Below are positions 9,987 through 18,884 of a stretch of DNA of 64,000 bases, in pieces. The DNA is taken from assembly GCA_963849635.1 (NCBI GenBank), contig CAWKIA010000028.1, forward strand, positions 62,001-126,000, given 5' to 3'. This DNA is from CAVRUD01 sp963849635 (GTDB lineage: Bacteria; Chloroflexota; Chloroflexia; Thermomicrobiales; UBA6265). How positions within the stretch are numbered: position 1 is the stretch's first letter; each line of letters begins with the position of its first letter. The position numbers and the translations under genes are program-made. The notes under the pieces were generated by a model. That model did not search any database. It had not been told where the DNA came from and saw only the letters and a program-made list of their open reading frames with translations.

Positions 9987-11389
9987 TATCCGCAGTCTGC
10001 CGACGCTGGCTAGATCGCCGTCGCCGCGTCGCCCCTGGTGCCCGCCCAACCGGGCAATCAGCCGCCAGCACGTGTGCGCCGTCATCCCGGCCGCCGGCTG
10101 CCCGGTCTTGGCCGCCACCACCGCGACGACCTCGGCGGGCAGCACGGCGATCGCCGGCTGGTCGGTGGGCCCAGGGCGCTGGCGCGCAGCTGCAACAAGC
10201 GGACCGCTGTCGGGGCCAGGATCCCCAGCAGCCGCCACAACGCAGCCCGGTCCTGGACCTGGCGCGCCTCCAGGCGGCGGCCCGAGTCTTGAGGCCCCGG
10301 TGGTACTCCTCGACCAGCCAGCGCCGCTCGTACCAGCCAACCCGCTCCCACGCCTCGGCCACGGTCCCCACCGCCACGGTCGTGAGCAGCACCCAGTCCA
10401 GTGGCGTGACGCCCTGTGGGGGAACCGCTTCCCAGACGCGGACGACCCAGGCCGGCAGCGGCTCCTGGACGCGCACATCGGCCGGGGGCTGCACCGTCAG
10501 CGCCGTCCAGGCGATGCTGAGGTGGGCGGTGCGGGGGGCTCGCCCCGGCGGGCGGCGAGGGCCTTGGGGCGGTGGGCCACGGGGGGCAGCGCCTGGGCGG
10601 CCTGGCGCACATACGTCGCCGTCCCGTCGGCGGTGGTGGCGCGGCGTCTTGGGCGACTCGGACCAGCAGGTCGGCGTCCGCCGCGCGGCAGGCTCGGCGC
10701 CCGCCGCGCGGCAGGCGGCGAAAAAGGAAAGACATCCGCCCCCCGGTCGCCGACGTGGACCCAAATCGCCCCGGGCGGCGGCGGCCCGACGGCGGCCACC
10801 GTCTGGGGCCAGATATCCGACTCGCGGGGGCGGTGGCGCCGGTCGGCGGCCCGGGCGCCGCGCTCGGCCTGGGGCACGCGCAGGAACGGGGTCAGGGCCG
10901 CCAGACCGAGGACGGCCTCCGGCGCGGGCCGGACCGCGAGCACGCTCTGCAGCAGGTAGCCGCGGCCGCGGCCGTTGCCGATTGGGCCCAGGTCGGCCAC
11001 GGCGCGGTGCGGCGTGGAGTCCACCTCGGTGGTGTCCTGGACGAGCAGCGTCACCCCTGGCCCGCTCGCCGCCTGCTGGGTCTGAGCCCGGTGCGGCGCG
11101 GTCAGGGCGTCCACCGTGACCGCCTCGGTGTGGAGGAGGCGGTAGCCGGCTTTGAGCATCGCCGGGGCGGCCAGCGCGGCGGGCAACGACGCATCAGGAT
11201 GGGCGGCAAGGCGCTCGGCGACGGCGACGGCGCGCCGGGTCCGCCGGGCGTCGCCCAGGTCACAGGCGGCGAAGGTCGTCGCAGCCCAGACGGCGGGATC
11301 GAGGACGAGCGACAAGGGGGCGGGTACGGATGCGGTCTCCATCCGCCAAGCCTACCAACCCCCGTCCATCCGAGATGTGGGTAAAAGTC
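9976..11389 (-). mobile_element. Degenerate Tn5/IS4-type insertion sequence remnant
   Basis: The extent is judged from the transposase pseudogene and from TGACTTTTACCCACA (reverse strand, about 11374-11388), which looks like an insertion-sequence end. The next bases outside (from 11390) belong to a GC-rich hairpin repeat seen elsewhere in the window. No matching left inverted repeat or target duplication was found, so the left boundary is approximate. Confidence 0.5.
9978..11342 (-). pseudogene. Tn5-like (IS4 superfamily) transposase, frameshifted
   Basis: From the ATG at 11342 the N-terminal DNA-binding domain is clear: WAATTFAACDLGDARRTRR, LAAHPDASLPAAL and LLHTEAVTVDALTAPHR, as in Tn5 transposase. 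The first catalytic Asp lies in LLVQDTTEVD, followed by LGPIGNGRGRGYLLQS, and the second in VHVGDRGADVFPF. After several frame changes the Glu block reads VGWYERRWLVEEYHRGLKT, and the C-terminus ends at 9978. At least three or four shifts are needed to join it, so it is inactive as written. Confidence 0.75.
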
Positions 11390-11490
11390 AGGCTTTCAAC
11401 CCCGGGAATCAGTCGCCGGTGTGCCCTCCGCATACGAACTACGATACGATAGCCCGGTCAAACAAAGCCTCCCGCACCCTGGAGAATCTC

Positions 11491-13113
11491 GTGGCCAACC
11501 CTAGCAGCCCGCCGGATTCGTTCGGCACACCCGGCCCTCCAGAACATCAAGATCGGCCGCCGTCCCTTGCTGGCCAGGCTCGGCGTGGGGGGCGCGGGCG
11601 CAGTTGCTTTCACGGTTCGAGCACTCACGGGTGACGTCGTACGAGAACGATCCACCGCGCACCGCCCCCGATCCCGACGCCGATCCGACAGAAGGCGTTG
11701 CCAACGCGCCAGCAAACCCCGAATCCACTCCGCCAGCGGATTCGTGCCCGAGATCCGGATCACCGAGGTCGCCGACCGCAGCGAGCTCTCCAGCTCCAGC
11801 GTCCCGGCCGAAGGCGATGGCCTCGCGCTCGTCAGCTCCCCCCGCTTGCCGCTCTTCGGGATCGGTGCGGCGGAACGCCGACACGCTCTGTCTGGGGAGA
11901 TCACCAACTGGCGCGAATGAAGATGGGCCGCCGCGTTCCCGATTGAACTGCTCGCAATGGGTCGCCTCGTGCAGGAGGGCAGCAACCCCGCCGAGACCGT
12001 CGCCGACTACGATGCGCTCGCCGCCGCTCTGGCCGAGCGCCCAGGCGCGGTCGCCGTTGTGCCCAATCGACCAAGTCGATTTCCATGCCGGGTGACCTCG
12101 ATCGACAACCACAACCCGGTCCGTGACCGCGGCGACGATGGACCCTACGCATCGCCGTCATCGGAGACATCATCCACGGGCGACCGCCCACCTTACCCAG
12201 GAGCGCTATGGCGACTTTACCCACGCCTTCTGGAAGGTTGCCAACCACCTCGCCACCTACGACGTCACCATCGCCAACCTCGAGTGCAACCTCTCCGACT
12301 CGTTGCCTCAGCCGGAAAATGCCAACTGCTGCAATGGTCAGCGCGCCGCCGCCCTGACCGACGGCATCGAGATCGCAGGCATCGACGATGACGACCTGGC
12401 TAATAACCACACCGTCTGGAACGACGAAGACTCGGGGCGTCCAGGGCTTACTCGACACGATCGACTCGCTCGATGCGGCCGACATCCCATACTGGGGCGC
12501 GGCCGGCCGTGACCTCGACGAGGCCCGCCGGGTCTGGACGATCGAGGCCGAAGGTCGCCGGATCGCATTCCTCGGCGTCGATGGCGTGTCGGGGACCCAG
12601 GACTACCCCGAACAGAACGCCGATGTCGAGTTGTCAAGCAGCCTCCGCCGCTGACGGCTCCTCGCCCGGTACTAACCCGTACGCCTTCGATCAGGTCATC
12701 GCCGACGTCGAGGCCGCCGCCGCCGACCACGACATCGTCATCCCCTACCTCCACATGGGCGCCGAGTACCGTTGCTCGTGCCGGATGGGTGGAGGAGGCC
12801 GCCAAGGGCTGATCACGCCGGAGCGACCGTCGTCGTCACCAATCACGCCACGTCATCCAGGGGATGGGGATCAGAAGAACACCGATGCTACTCCGTCGGC
12901 AACTTCATCTTCGACCAGATGTTCAGCGTCGACACCCGCCAGGGCCTCATCCTCGAACTGGACTTCGGCGGCAAAAAGGGCACCCAGGTATCGGCCTCCG
13001 CACCCGCGCCGTCGAGATCGAAGACTGCCACCAACCCCGCCTCATGAGGTGGCGAACAAGCCGCCATCATGGACCGCTTCTGGCGCTCCACCGACTGGCT
13101 GGCGGACCGATAG
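11491..13113 (+). pseudogene. CapA-like metallophosphatase with N-terminal binding-protein-like domain, multiply frameshifted
   Basis: The GTG at 11491 has GGAG six bases upstream. After an early shift a Tat-like signal appears (IGRRPLLARLGVGGAGA). The first half resembles phosphate-type binding domains (LSGEITNWRE, AETVADYDALAAAL, ERPGAVAVVPIDQVD). The second half matches PGA_cap/CapA proteins: RIAVIGDIIHGR, YDVTIANLECNLSD, ANNHTVWNDEDFG, RRIAFLGVDGVS, VIPYLHMGAEYRC and TVVVTNHATS. The joined product ends WRSTDWLADR at 13113. CapA-family proteins are linked to poly-gamma-glutamate or capsule formation. At least six frame changes are needed, the highest density in the window. Confidence 0.62.
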
Positions 13114-13155
13114 CTTCACGATGGGGAGACGCTGCCGGCCCCTACCACGAGCGCC

Positions 13156-13602
13156 CTACCCCAGTACTTCAAAACCCCGCTGTCGGCTCGCCTCTACAAA
13201 ATGCCGATCGAATGCGACCACCTGCCTGGACCCTGCTGCCTCCATGACAACCAGGCTCGCGCAGTCCACTACGCCCCAAGTCTTGTCCTGATACTCGAAG
13301 AATAGGTCCAGCGCCTGCCGCTCGATCCGCGGCGTTATTTCCAAGAGCGTGACCGCTTGCTTATCCGATATGGTGCTCCACAGGTCCGCGGCGAGGTCCG
13401 ATCCAGTTCGACTCTTCAGAATCGACAGAGCTTCGTACGCGGTCCAATTGGTTGTGATCAGTTCGGCTTGCCGCTCCAGGCATTCATCCAGCAACGACCG
13501 CGCGTTTCCGTGGTATTGGTCACGCCGGTTCCACGCCGCCACCCAACCCGAGGCATCGACGAAGACCCTCGACGAAGCCGATAGCCCGAGGTGTTCGCTC
13601 AT
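13156..13602 (-). CDS. PIN-domain toxin (VapC-like)
   Basis: A complete 148-residue PIN domain, which in VapC toxins is a Mg-dependent ribonuclease acting on tRNA or rRNA. The four acidic residues are present: D16 (VFVDASGW), E57 (WTAYEALSIL), D113 (GVVDCASLVVM) and D132 (VVAFDRHF). Its ATG overlaps the stop of the upstream antitoxin frame by four bases (ATGA), the usual coupling in toxin-antitoxin operons. The sequence target is unknown. Unlike its partner, the toxin frame is intact. Confidence 0.82.
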   Translation of the reverse strand: MSEHLGLSASSRVFVDASGWVAAWNRRDQYHGNARSLLDECLERQAELITTNWTAYEALSILKSRTGSDLAADLWSTISDKQAVTLLEITPRIERQALDLFFEYQDKTWGVVDCASLVVMEAAGSRQVVAFDRHFVEASRQRGFEVLG

Positions 13603-13857
13603 CGCCCGGCGACCCGCTCTTCACCATATAAGTAGTCCCGCATGCGTTCCGACAAATCCTCAGGTCCGTGAACACCCCATACATTCTTCGGAACTTCGCG
13701 ATTGTCTCTGGACTCCGCACAAACGGCTTCCCGAGCCGTTGCCTCGCCTCCTCGATCGTTACCCCAATCGCCGGCGGTCGGTCACGTTCAGCCTGCTCCG
13801 CAACGTCGCCATCTGTGCTTCCAACCTCGCCAACCGCTCCTCGACCGTCGCCGCCAT
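13599..13857 (-). pseudogene. Antitoxin partner of the PIN toxin, frameshifted twice
   Basis: From the ATG at 13857 the protein starts MAATVEERLARLEAQMATLR, a coiled-coil-like N-terminus. Adding one C after VTDR at about 13775 restores PAIGVTIEEARQRLGKPFV. Adding one G in a G-run at about 13680 restores a C-terminus with DLSERMRDYLYGEERVAGR that ends in the ATGA overlap with the toxin. Both breaks lie in short homopolymers, which points to sequencing error in a live toxin-antitoxin pair. The fold family is not identified. Confidence 0.6.
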
Positions 13858-14001
13858 CGTCCGACCTCCCGACGACAAAATGTTCAACTCTTCCCCCGAA
13901 TCATAGCCCCAAGTCAACGGTACTCATTGCATCATCGTATGCACCCACGCGCTTCTGGTGGGTCCATCGGCCCAAGAACCGGCGTTTACATCAAAACGGT
14001 C

Positions 14002-14029
14002 GGGGCGACACGGATATCCGCGTCGCCCC
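14002..14029 (-). terminator. GGGGCGAC-type hairpin
   Basis: The stem GGGGCGAC/GTCGCCCC encloses an inner CGGATATCCG palindrome. It lies 26 bases past the stop of the gene remnant ending at 14055. The same outer stem recurs after genes at 16462-16489 and 32521-32560. Confidence 0.55.
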
Positions 14030-14054
14030 ACCGCCGTAACGAACGAGTCAGCCC

Positions 14055-14240
14055 CTAGAGCGGCTCTCCCGCCTGCCACACGTCGACCGATTCGACCATC
14101 TGCCGCCAGACCGGCGGATCGCCGTCATCGACGATGTCCCCACGGTATCGATCACAGGCGGTCGACGCCATAGGGAAGAATCCCCATTCGCCGACTTCGT
14201 GATCGGGTCTTCCAGGGGGAACATGTCCAGTTCCGAGTAG
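14055..14240 (-). pseudogene. 3' remnant of an unrecognised protein
   Basis: On the minus strand, with one base added, this reads HEVGEWGFFPMASTACDRYR, then GDIVDDGDPPVWRQMVESVD and ends VWQAGEPL with a TAG at 14055-14057. The ending parallels that of the serine hydrolase at 16515 (GDPPLWEQMVDSVDEWPAGEPL), and the first part recurs near 34100. No start codon or upstream body is present, so this is a tail without a gene. Confidence 0.45.
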
Positions 14241-14274
14241 AAAGCTCGGCGCGACGATTCACGTCAGCAAAGAA
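14132..14274. repeat. Dispersed intergenic repeat, copy A
   Basis: This copy shares long near-identical blocks with 18635-18804 and 34043-34195: GATGTCCCCAC, GCCATAGGGAAGAATCCCCA, GGGGGAACATGT, and with copy B also CGACGATTCACGTCAGCAAA. It lacks the perfect GCCCGGCGGCC hairpin found in the other two copies (a shortened AGCTCGGCGCG remains). Confidence 0.65.
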
Positions 14275-14564
14275 CGGGGGCCTAGGCCGCTCAAAACTGC
14301 ATGGTTTGATCGACTCTGGACGCGATGATCGTGTGGCGTGGTTCGGACTGCGATGGAGAGGGTTCGGGTCATCTGGGCCAGTCGGACGCTGCGATGACCC
14401 ACCTGCCCCATTGCTGACCGCCCCCCAAGCCGTACCGCCTAGTATTGATCCAGGAACCCATCACGGTCGGCGTGAATAAACAAGCTGGAAGGTCGGCCCA
14501 AGTCGCCAGAATCCTGGCAATTTCGGGCGATCTGCTGTCCACCGGACTATGAGTGCGCCGCGGA
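14275..14564. other. Non-coding gap
   Basis: No gene, hairpin or repeat is evident in these 290 bases. Short open frames exist on both strands but show no recognisable protein sequence. Confidence 0.5.
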
Positions 14565-15785
14565 TCAGGTAGGTGTCGCACTAGGCGTTGCGACCGGCGA
14601 TGCCTCACCGTCGGGTTCTAAACGCAGCAGCATACCCGTTGCCCGCCCATCTTCCGATTGGGTCGGCACGAAGACGGTGCCGTTCGCGGCCCACATCAGC
14701 CCGAGCGACGATTGCTGCTCAACTCGGAGGTCCACTCCATCCGCGAGCGTGCCACTCGCCCCGCCCGCGAGTGGGATCCAATCGACACGAGTCCTCCGGG
14801 CGTCGGGGTCGCCCGCGCCGTACAACAGCACCAACCCATCCGGCGAGAAGGCCGTCAGGATCTCGCTGGGCGGGAAGGTGGTGTCCGCTCCCGGTGTCTT
14901 CAGTGGCATGACGGTGCCGGTCGCCACGTCGACGAGCCCATAGACGCGTTCGCCTTAGACTTCAGATGTTAAATCGTAGGAGCTTAGGGCCTGACCTTGG
15001 GCGCAGACGTCAAGCAGGATGCCGAACACGGTGGTGACTGAATGGGCACCGCCACCGGCGGGGTCAACGGTCCAGATAGTCCTCACATTCTGTTCTTTAT
15101 CTAGGATCTCGTACACGATCTCGCCGTCATTTAGCCAGTGAATGCCGCGGACGAAGTCGCTGAACAAGACCGACGGCAACGCCAAAATTTCAGTAACGAC
15201 TCCCGTCGTGAGCTCGAGGCGAGAGAGCCTATCCGGGGCCCCTTCGTCCGTGATGTGCGCTTCCCGCGCGAACGCTATCGCGCTACTCGCCGGCGACCAG
15301 GCCGGCGAGACGTCGCTTGTGGCCGCCGGGTCGACCGATCCGAACGCGATGTTGTCGTTGATACCGTCGTCGGTCAGGTTGGAGATGGCTCCGGTCGCCA
15401 TGGTGAGGGTCCAGATGTCGCCCTCGTTTCCGACCGACGTGTCCTCGGTGAAAGCGATTTGCGTTGCGTCTGGAGACCATCTCACGCTCGCCCGGTCCAG
15501 GCTCTCCCCGTAACCAGCTGTCATCAGGTCGGCGCAGGCCACCTCGACCAACGTCTCTATATCGTATGAGCAAAGCTGGTGTGGACCATCCTCGGGCCCG
15601 CGTTCGCCGAGGAGCCATTGTCCCGTCGGTGACATACCAAGGAGCGTGACGTCTGGGATCGCCAGCGCCTCCTCGTCAATGACCCGCGGGGTGGCGATGG
15701 CGGCCTGCACCGATCGCACCTCACAGATCAGAGCCACCACCAGTATCGCCATGAGCAGTCGGCACGAAACACGACGTGAAAGCAT
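14565..15785 (-). pseudogene. TolB-like beta-propeller secreted protein with an internal stop
   Basis: The ATG at 15785 follows GGAG and starts MLSRRVSCRLLMAILVVALI, a signal peptide. Propeller-type repeats follow: VTLLGMSPTGQWLLGERG, VRWSPDATQIAFTEDTS, PAWSPASSAIAFARE and IHWLNDGEIVYEI. A TAA at 14955-14957 interrupts the frame, yet the same frame continues GERVYGLVDVATGTVMPL with another blade (LTAFSPDGLVLLYGAGD) to a natural end at 14565. This is a base substitution, not an indel. Such propellers usually bind proteins or peptides in the envelope; the partner is unknown. Confidence 0.62.
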
Positions 15786-15924
15786 CCCGTCAACTCCGGC
15801 ATCTAACTCGGCGATCTGGGCCCGATCGGATCGTCCAGTGGTAATGTTGTCGATGTCCACCATGCTAGGCCGAGGTTGCGGTCCGCCACCCCCTTTTCAG
15901 CACGATCGGGCCTAGACTACGCTA

Positions 15925-16149
15925 CTCCAGACTATGCGGGAGGCGATTGCCTGGAGTCACCATCTCCTGACCGACGAGGAGCAAGGCTTCTTTCGGCAAC
16001 TGGCGGTTTTCGTTGGGGGCTTCACGCTAGAAGTAGCTGAGTGGGTGGTGCTGTCCAAGTCATTGCCGCAGGAATCGACCGCAACCCGGGCACCGTCGTC
16101 CCCGGCCACGCTCGATCTTGTCGATTCACTCGTGGATAGGTCGTACTGA
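15925..16149 (+). pseudogene. Internal fragment of an AfsR/LuxR-type ATPase regulator
   Basis: The fragment MREAIAWSHHLLTDEEQGFF and LAVFVGGFTLEVAEWVVL matches the region after the NB-ARC domain of the regulator at 29643 (LRDAIAWSHDLLSPEEQTVF, LAVFAGGFTLEGAEAV). Neither the ATPase nor the DNA-binding domain is present. It ends DLVDSLVDRSY exactly where an oppositely oriented regulator fragment begins. This is a true remnant, not a frameshift. Confidence 0.7.
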
Positions 16150-16297
16150 GGTGGGGACTCAGAGCCGCGCTGAGCGTCTTCGGCGTGGCGCCAGCGGGGT
16201 GGGCCGCCAGCTCTCTCAGCACGTCGAGCGCCCGCAGGACCGAGCGCAACGTCTCCCGTCCCGGCCGCTCTGGTGCGCCCGAGTCGACACCACCCAT
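16140..16297 (-). pseudogene. N-terminal fragment of an IclR-family regulator
   Basis: The ATG at 16297 has GGAG upstream. The product MGGVDSGAPERPGRETL, then SVLRALDVLRELAAHPAGAT and PKTLSAALSPHLSTTY matches the winged-helix start of IclR repressors. Similarity stops at about 16140, where the LuxR-type fragment on the other strand ends. The effector domain is absent. Confidence 0.55.
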
Positions 16298-16461
16298 CCT
16301 CGATCTCCATATCATGTCGAATCGACTGACGATGCCCCAGCCCTGTCCAACTTATCATGCCGCCATCGTGGATCGTGTCGATTGCGTGAAGATATCGGAA
16401 CCTCCAAGCGTTCGGTGTGGCTTGTCACCCTCATGGCAGCACCGCCACCACCAAAGTTGGC

Positions 16462-16489
16462 GGGGCGACGCGGACTTTGGGGTCGCCCC
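16462..16489 (-). terminator. GGGGCGAC-type hairpin after the serine hydrolase
   Basis: The stem GGGGCGAC (16462-16469) pairs with GTCGCCCC (16482-16489). It sits 26 bases past the inferred true stop of the serine hydrolase (16515), the same spacing as in the remnant at 14002-14057. Confidence 0.6.
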
Positions 16490-16514
16490 GCTGCTGAAAC
16501 TGGCGAGCCAGCCC

Positions 16515-18549
16515 CTAGAGCGGCTCTCCCGCCGGCCATTCGTCGACCGAGTCGACCATCTGCTCCCAGAGGGGCGGATCGCCTGCACCGAAGTCGATCC
16601 CATTAGTTCATGATCGCCGCGAAGATGAAGCCGTTGGTTGCCCGAACCAGCCACGATTGGGTCCCCGCCAGCAATCCATCGTGCCACCAGTTGTCGAACT
16701 CGTTGACCCGCCAGCCTTTGCAGTAGTTCCCGCCCGCGGGACCCGGCGTGATCATCTCGGCGATCGTCGCGTCGCCGAGGATGTCCGGCACGGTCGGGAA
16801 GCGATCGACCCGCGCCGCGAACCGCACCAGATCGGTCGCCGATCCCAACCAGCCACCGTGGGCATCCATCCGTGTCACCGGGAGCTCGTAGGGATCATCC
16901 GGCGGGAAGTTGGTGCCGTCGTAGACCGTTTCATTCGGCAGGCGGTCCGCTAGCGTGTCGCCGGCGATCTGCATGTCAAAGATCCCGCAGGCGGACAGGA
17001 TGTTGTCGCGCACGAAGTCTTCGTAGGTGGCCGGTGGTGTACTCGATCACCCGCCCCAGCAGGCAGTAGCCGAAGTTGGAGTAGGCAATATTCGTTCCCG
17101 GGTCAGCCTCCAGCGGGTAGTTGTCCAGCACCCAGGTAATGAACTCGTCGCCGAAAATATCGGTCCGCTGGAACATCGGATCGTTCTCGTCGTTCGGCCA
17201 GCCGCCGGAGGTATGGGTGAGGAGATGCTCGACTGTGATCTCCTCCAGCCGCGGGTCGTCGTAGGCCGTGGTGCCGTAGTCCGTTCCAGGATCCCGTTCT
17301 CGCCGAAGATCGTCTGATCAAGCGAGAGTGAACCGTTTTCGATCAGGCTCATGATCGCGGCCGAGGTGATCGGTTTCGAGATGCTCGCGATCCGCATCAC
17401 GTGATCCGTCCGCATCGCCTCACCGGCATCCGGGTCGGCGAACCCATAGGCCTGGGAATGGACCAGCATGCCGTCCTTGGCGATCGCGATCTGGAGCCCC
17501 GGCACGCCCCGCTCGGCCAACAGTGCCTCCGCGAGTTCGTCGATTGCCTCGACGCCGCCACCGGTGGCCACATCGCCCTTATCCCATACCTCGGAGAAGA
17601 GCGCCCGCCCGTCGATGCCGAAGGCGGTGATGCTGCGCAGGCGATAGCCTTGCCCCTTGAATTCCTGGAAGTCCGCCCGGTAGGCGTCGTTTTCGACACC
17701 GTGCCTGGTGATCCAGTCGCCCGGAGTCAACTCGAAGATGCCGGCATAGGCCTCGCCGCCGTTCATCACATAGCCGCAGACGTCGACCGGCCGGTATCCC
17801 TGGTCCCGCAGGATCTCGAACTGCTCCTGGTAGCCTGCCCGATCCAGGCGGTGGAGCGACGCCCAGGCGGGACCCGGCGATTGCTCCCAGATCGTGGCGT
17901 AGAGATCGACGCCGCCGACGTTGTAGCCGCTCACGTGGAGCGGCCGGTAGCCGTTCTGGCCGATACCATCGACGAGGGACTGGTAGAAGTCGCCGTCGAT
18001 GCGGTGGTGGACTTCCCAGGGACCGTTGTCGCTCTGCTCGAAGATAGCAGCGTAGTAGTCGGTTCCGTTCTTCTCATAGCCGCTAATGTCGATGGGGCGA
18101 TAGCCTTGATCCTGATACTCCTCGAACGTTGCCTGGTATTCGTCCCCGGTGATGCGATGGCGCCCGAACCAGGACGGCCCGGACGAGAGTTCCCAGATCG
18201 AGGCGTAATAGTCGACGCCGTCGATCGAGTAACCACTCACCCGGCGAAGACGCCAGCCCTGGGTCGACATCGAGTCATATTCGGCCTGGTACTGGTCCCC
18301 ATCCATGTCGTGATTGGACGACCACTCAACGCCGGCCTGAGTTCGCCCGGACAGCCGAGTCGGCACCGGCCCGCCGCCGGAGGCCGCGGCTGGCCGCACG
18401 AGCGACCCAGAGAGGCCGGCAATCCCCACGCCGGCAATTCCTCCGCCGGCGATCGCTCCGCCGGCCGCGGCCTTCAACAGGCGGCGGCGCGAGCCATAGC
18501 CAGCGCCTTGAGTCAGGTACGAAAGGTCGACAATTTCTCGCTCGTTCAC
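16515..18549 (-). pseudogene. Tat-exported serine hydrolase with tandem repeats (polyglycine hydrolase-like), frameshifted
   Basis: The GTG at 18549 follows GGAG. A Tat signal (GSRRRLLKAAAGGAIAGGG) precedes five repeats of about 50 residues, each shaped HRI-GD-YQ...QGYRP..ISGY..G..YYA.IWE. A class C beta-lactamase-type domain follows, with the catalytic SISK at residues 389-392 and, after a shift near 17290, the YSNFGYCLLG tyrosine motif. This matches the layout of fungal/bacterial polyglycine hydrolases, secreted proteases that cut Gly-Gly bonds. Further shifts lie near 17050 and 16610. The last one moves the stop from 16611 to 16515, giving a GDPPLWEQMVDSVDEWPAGE tail. Family assignment is good; substrate is inferred. 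Confidence 0.75.
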
Positions 18550-18634
18550 CGCCGCTCTCCTTCGATGGTGCAGATTGCTGGCTGCGGACCGGCATCCGCG
18601 CGAGGCCATTCCCTCGCGATTCCAAATGCTCTAG

Positions 18635-18804
18635 TCGATGTCCACACGCTATCGATCAAAGGCGGTCGACGCCATAGGGAAGAAGTCCCATTTGCCATCT
18701 TCGTGATCGAGCTCTCCAGGGGAACATGTGCAGATCCGCGCAGAAAGCCCGGCGGCCATTCGGCCGCCGGGCTCACGACTCGACGATTCACGTCAGCAAA
18801 GAAT
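18635..18804. repeat. Dispersed intergenic repeat, copy B, with hairpin
   Basis: This copy fills most of the 335-base gap between two minus-strand genes. It contains a perfect hairpin at 18746-18773 (AGCCCGGCGGCC/GGCCGCCGGGCT around ATTC) followed on the minus strand by TTTCT, so it may terminate the propeller gene ending at 18885. The flanking blocks match 14132-14274 and 34043-34195. Confidence 0.7.
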
Positions 18805-18884
18805 GGACTTCCAGATTCCTCAACACGTTGCGCCGGATTGCATTTCTCGACGATCGAGTTGTAGAGCGCGGGGTTCGGGTGCGC

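Noticed and set aside
9858..14957. Stop-codon reassignment to explain the two internal TAA codons
   Set aside because: TAA ends intact genes normally in this window, for example at 3606 and 55283, so reassignment is not supported.
17401..18864. 487-codon open frame on the plus strand
   Set aside because: It is antisense to the serine hydrolase; no motif, and the minus frame has a Tat signal, repeats and SISK.
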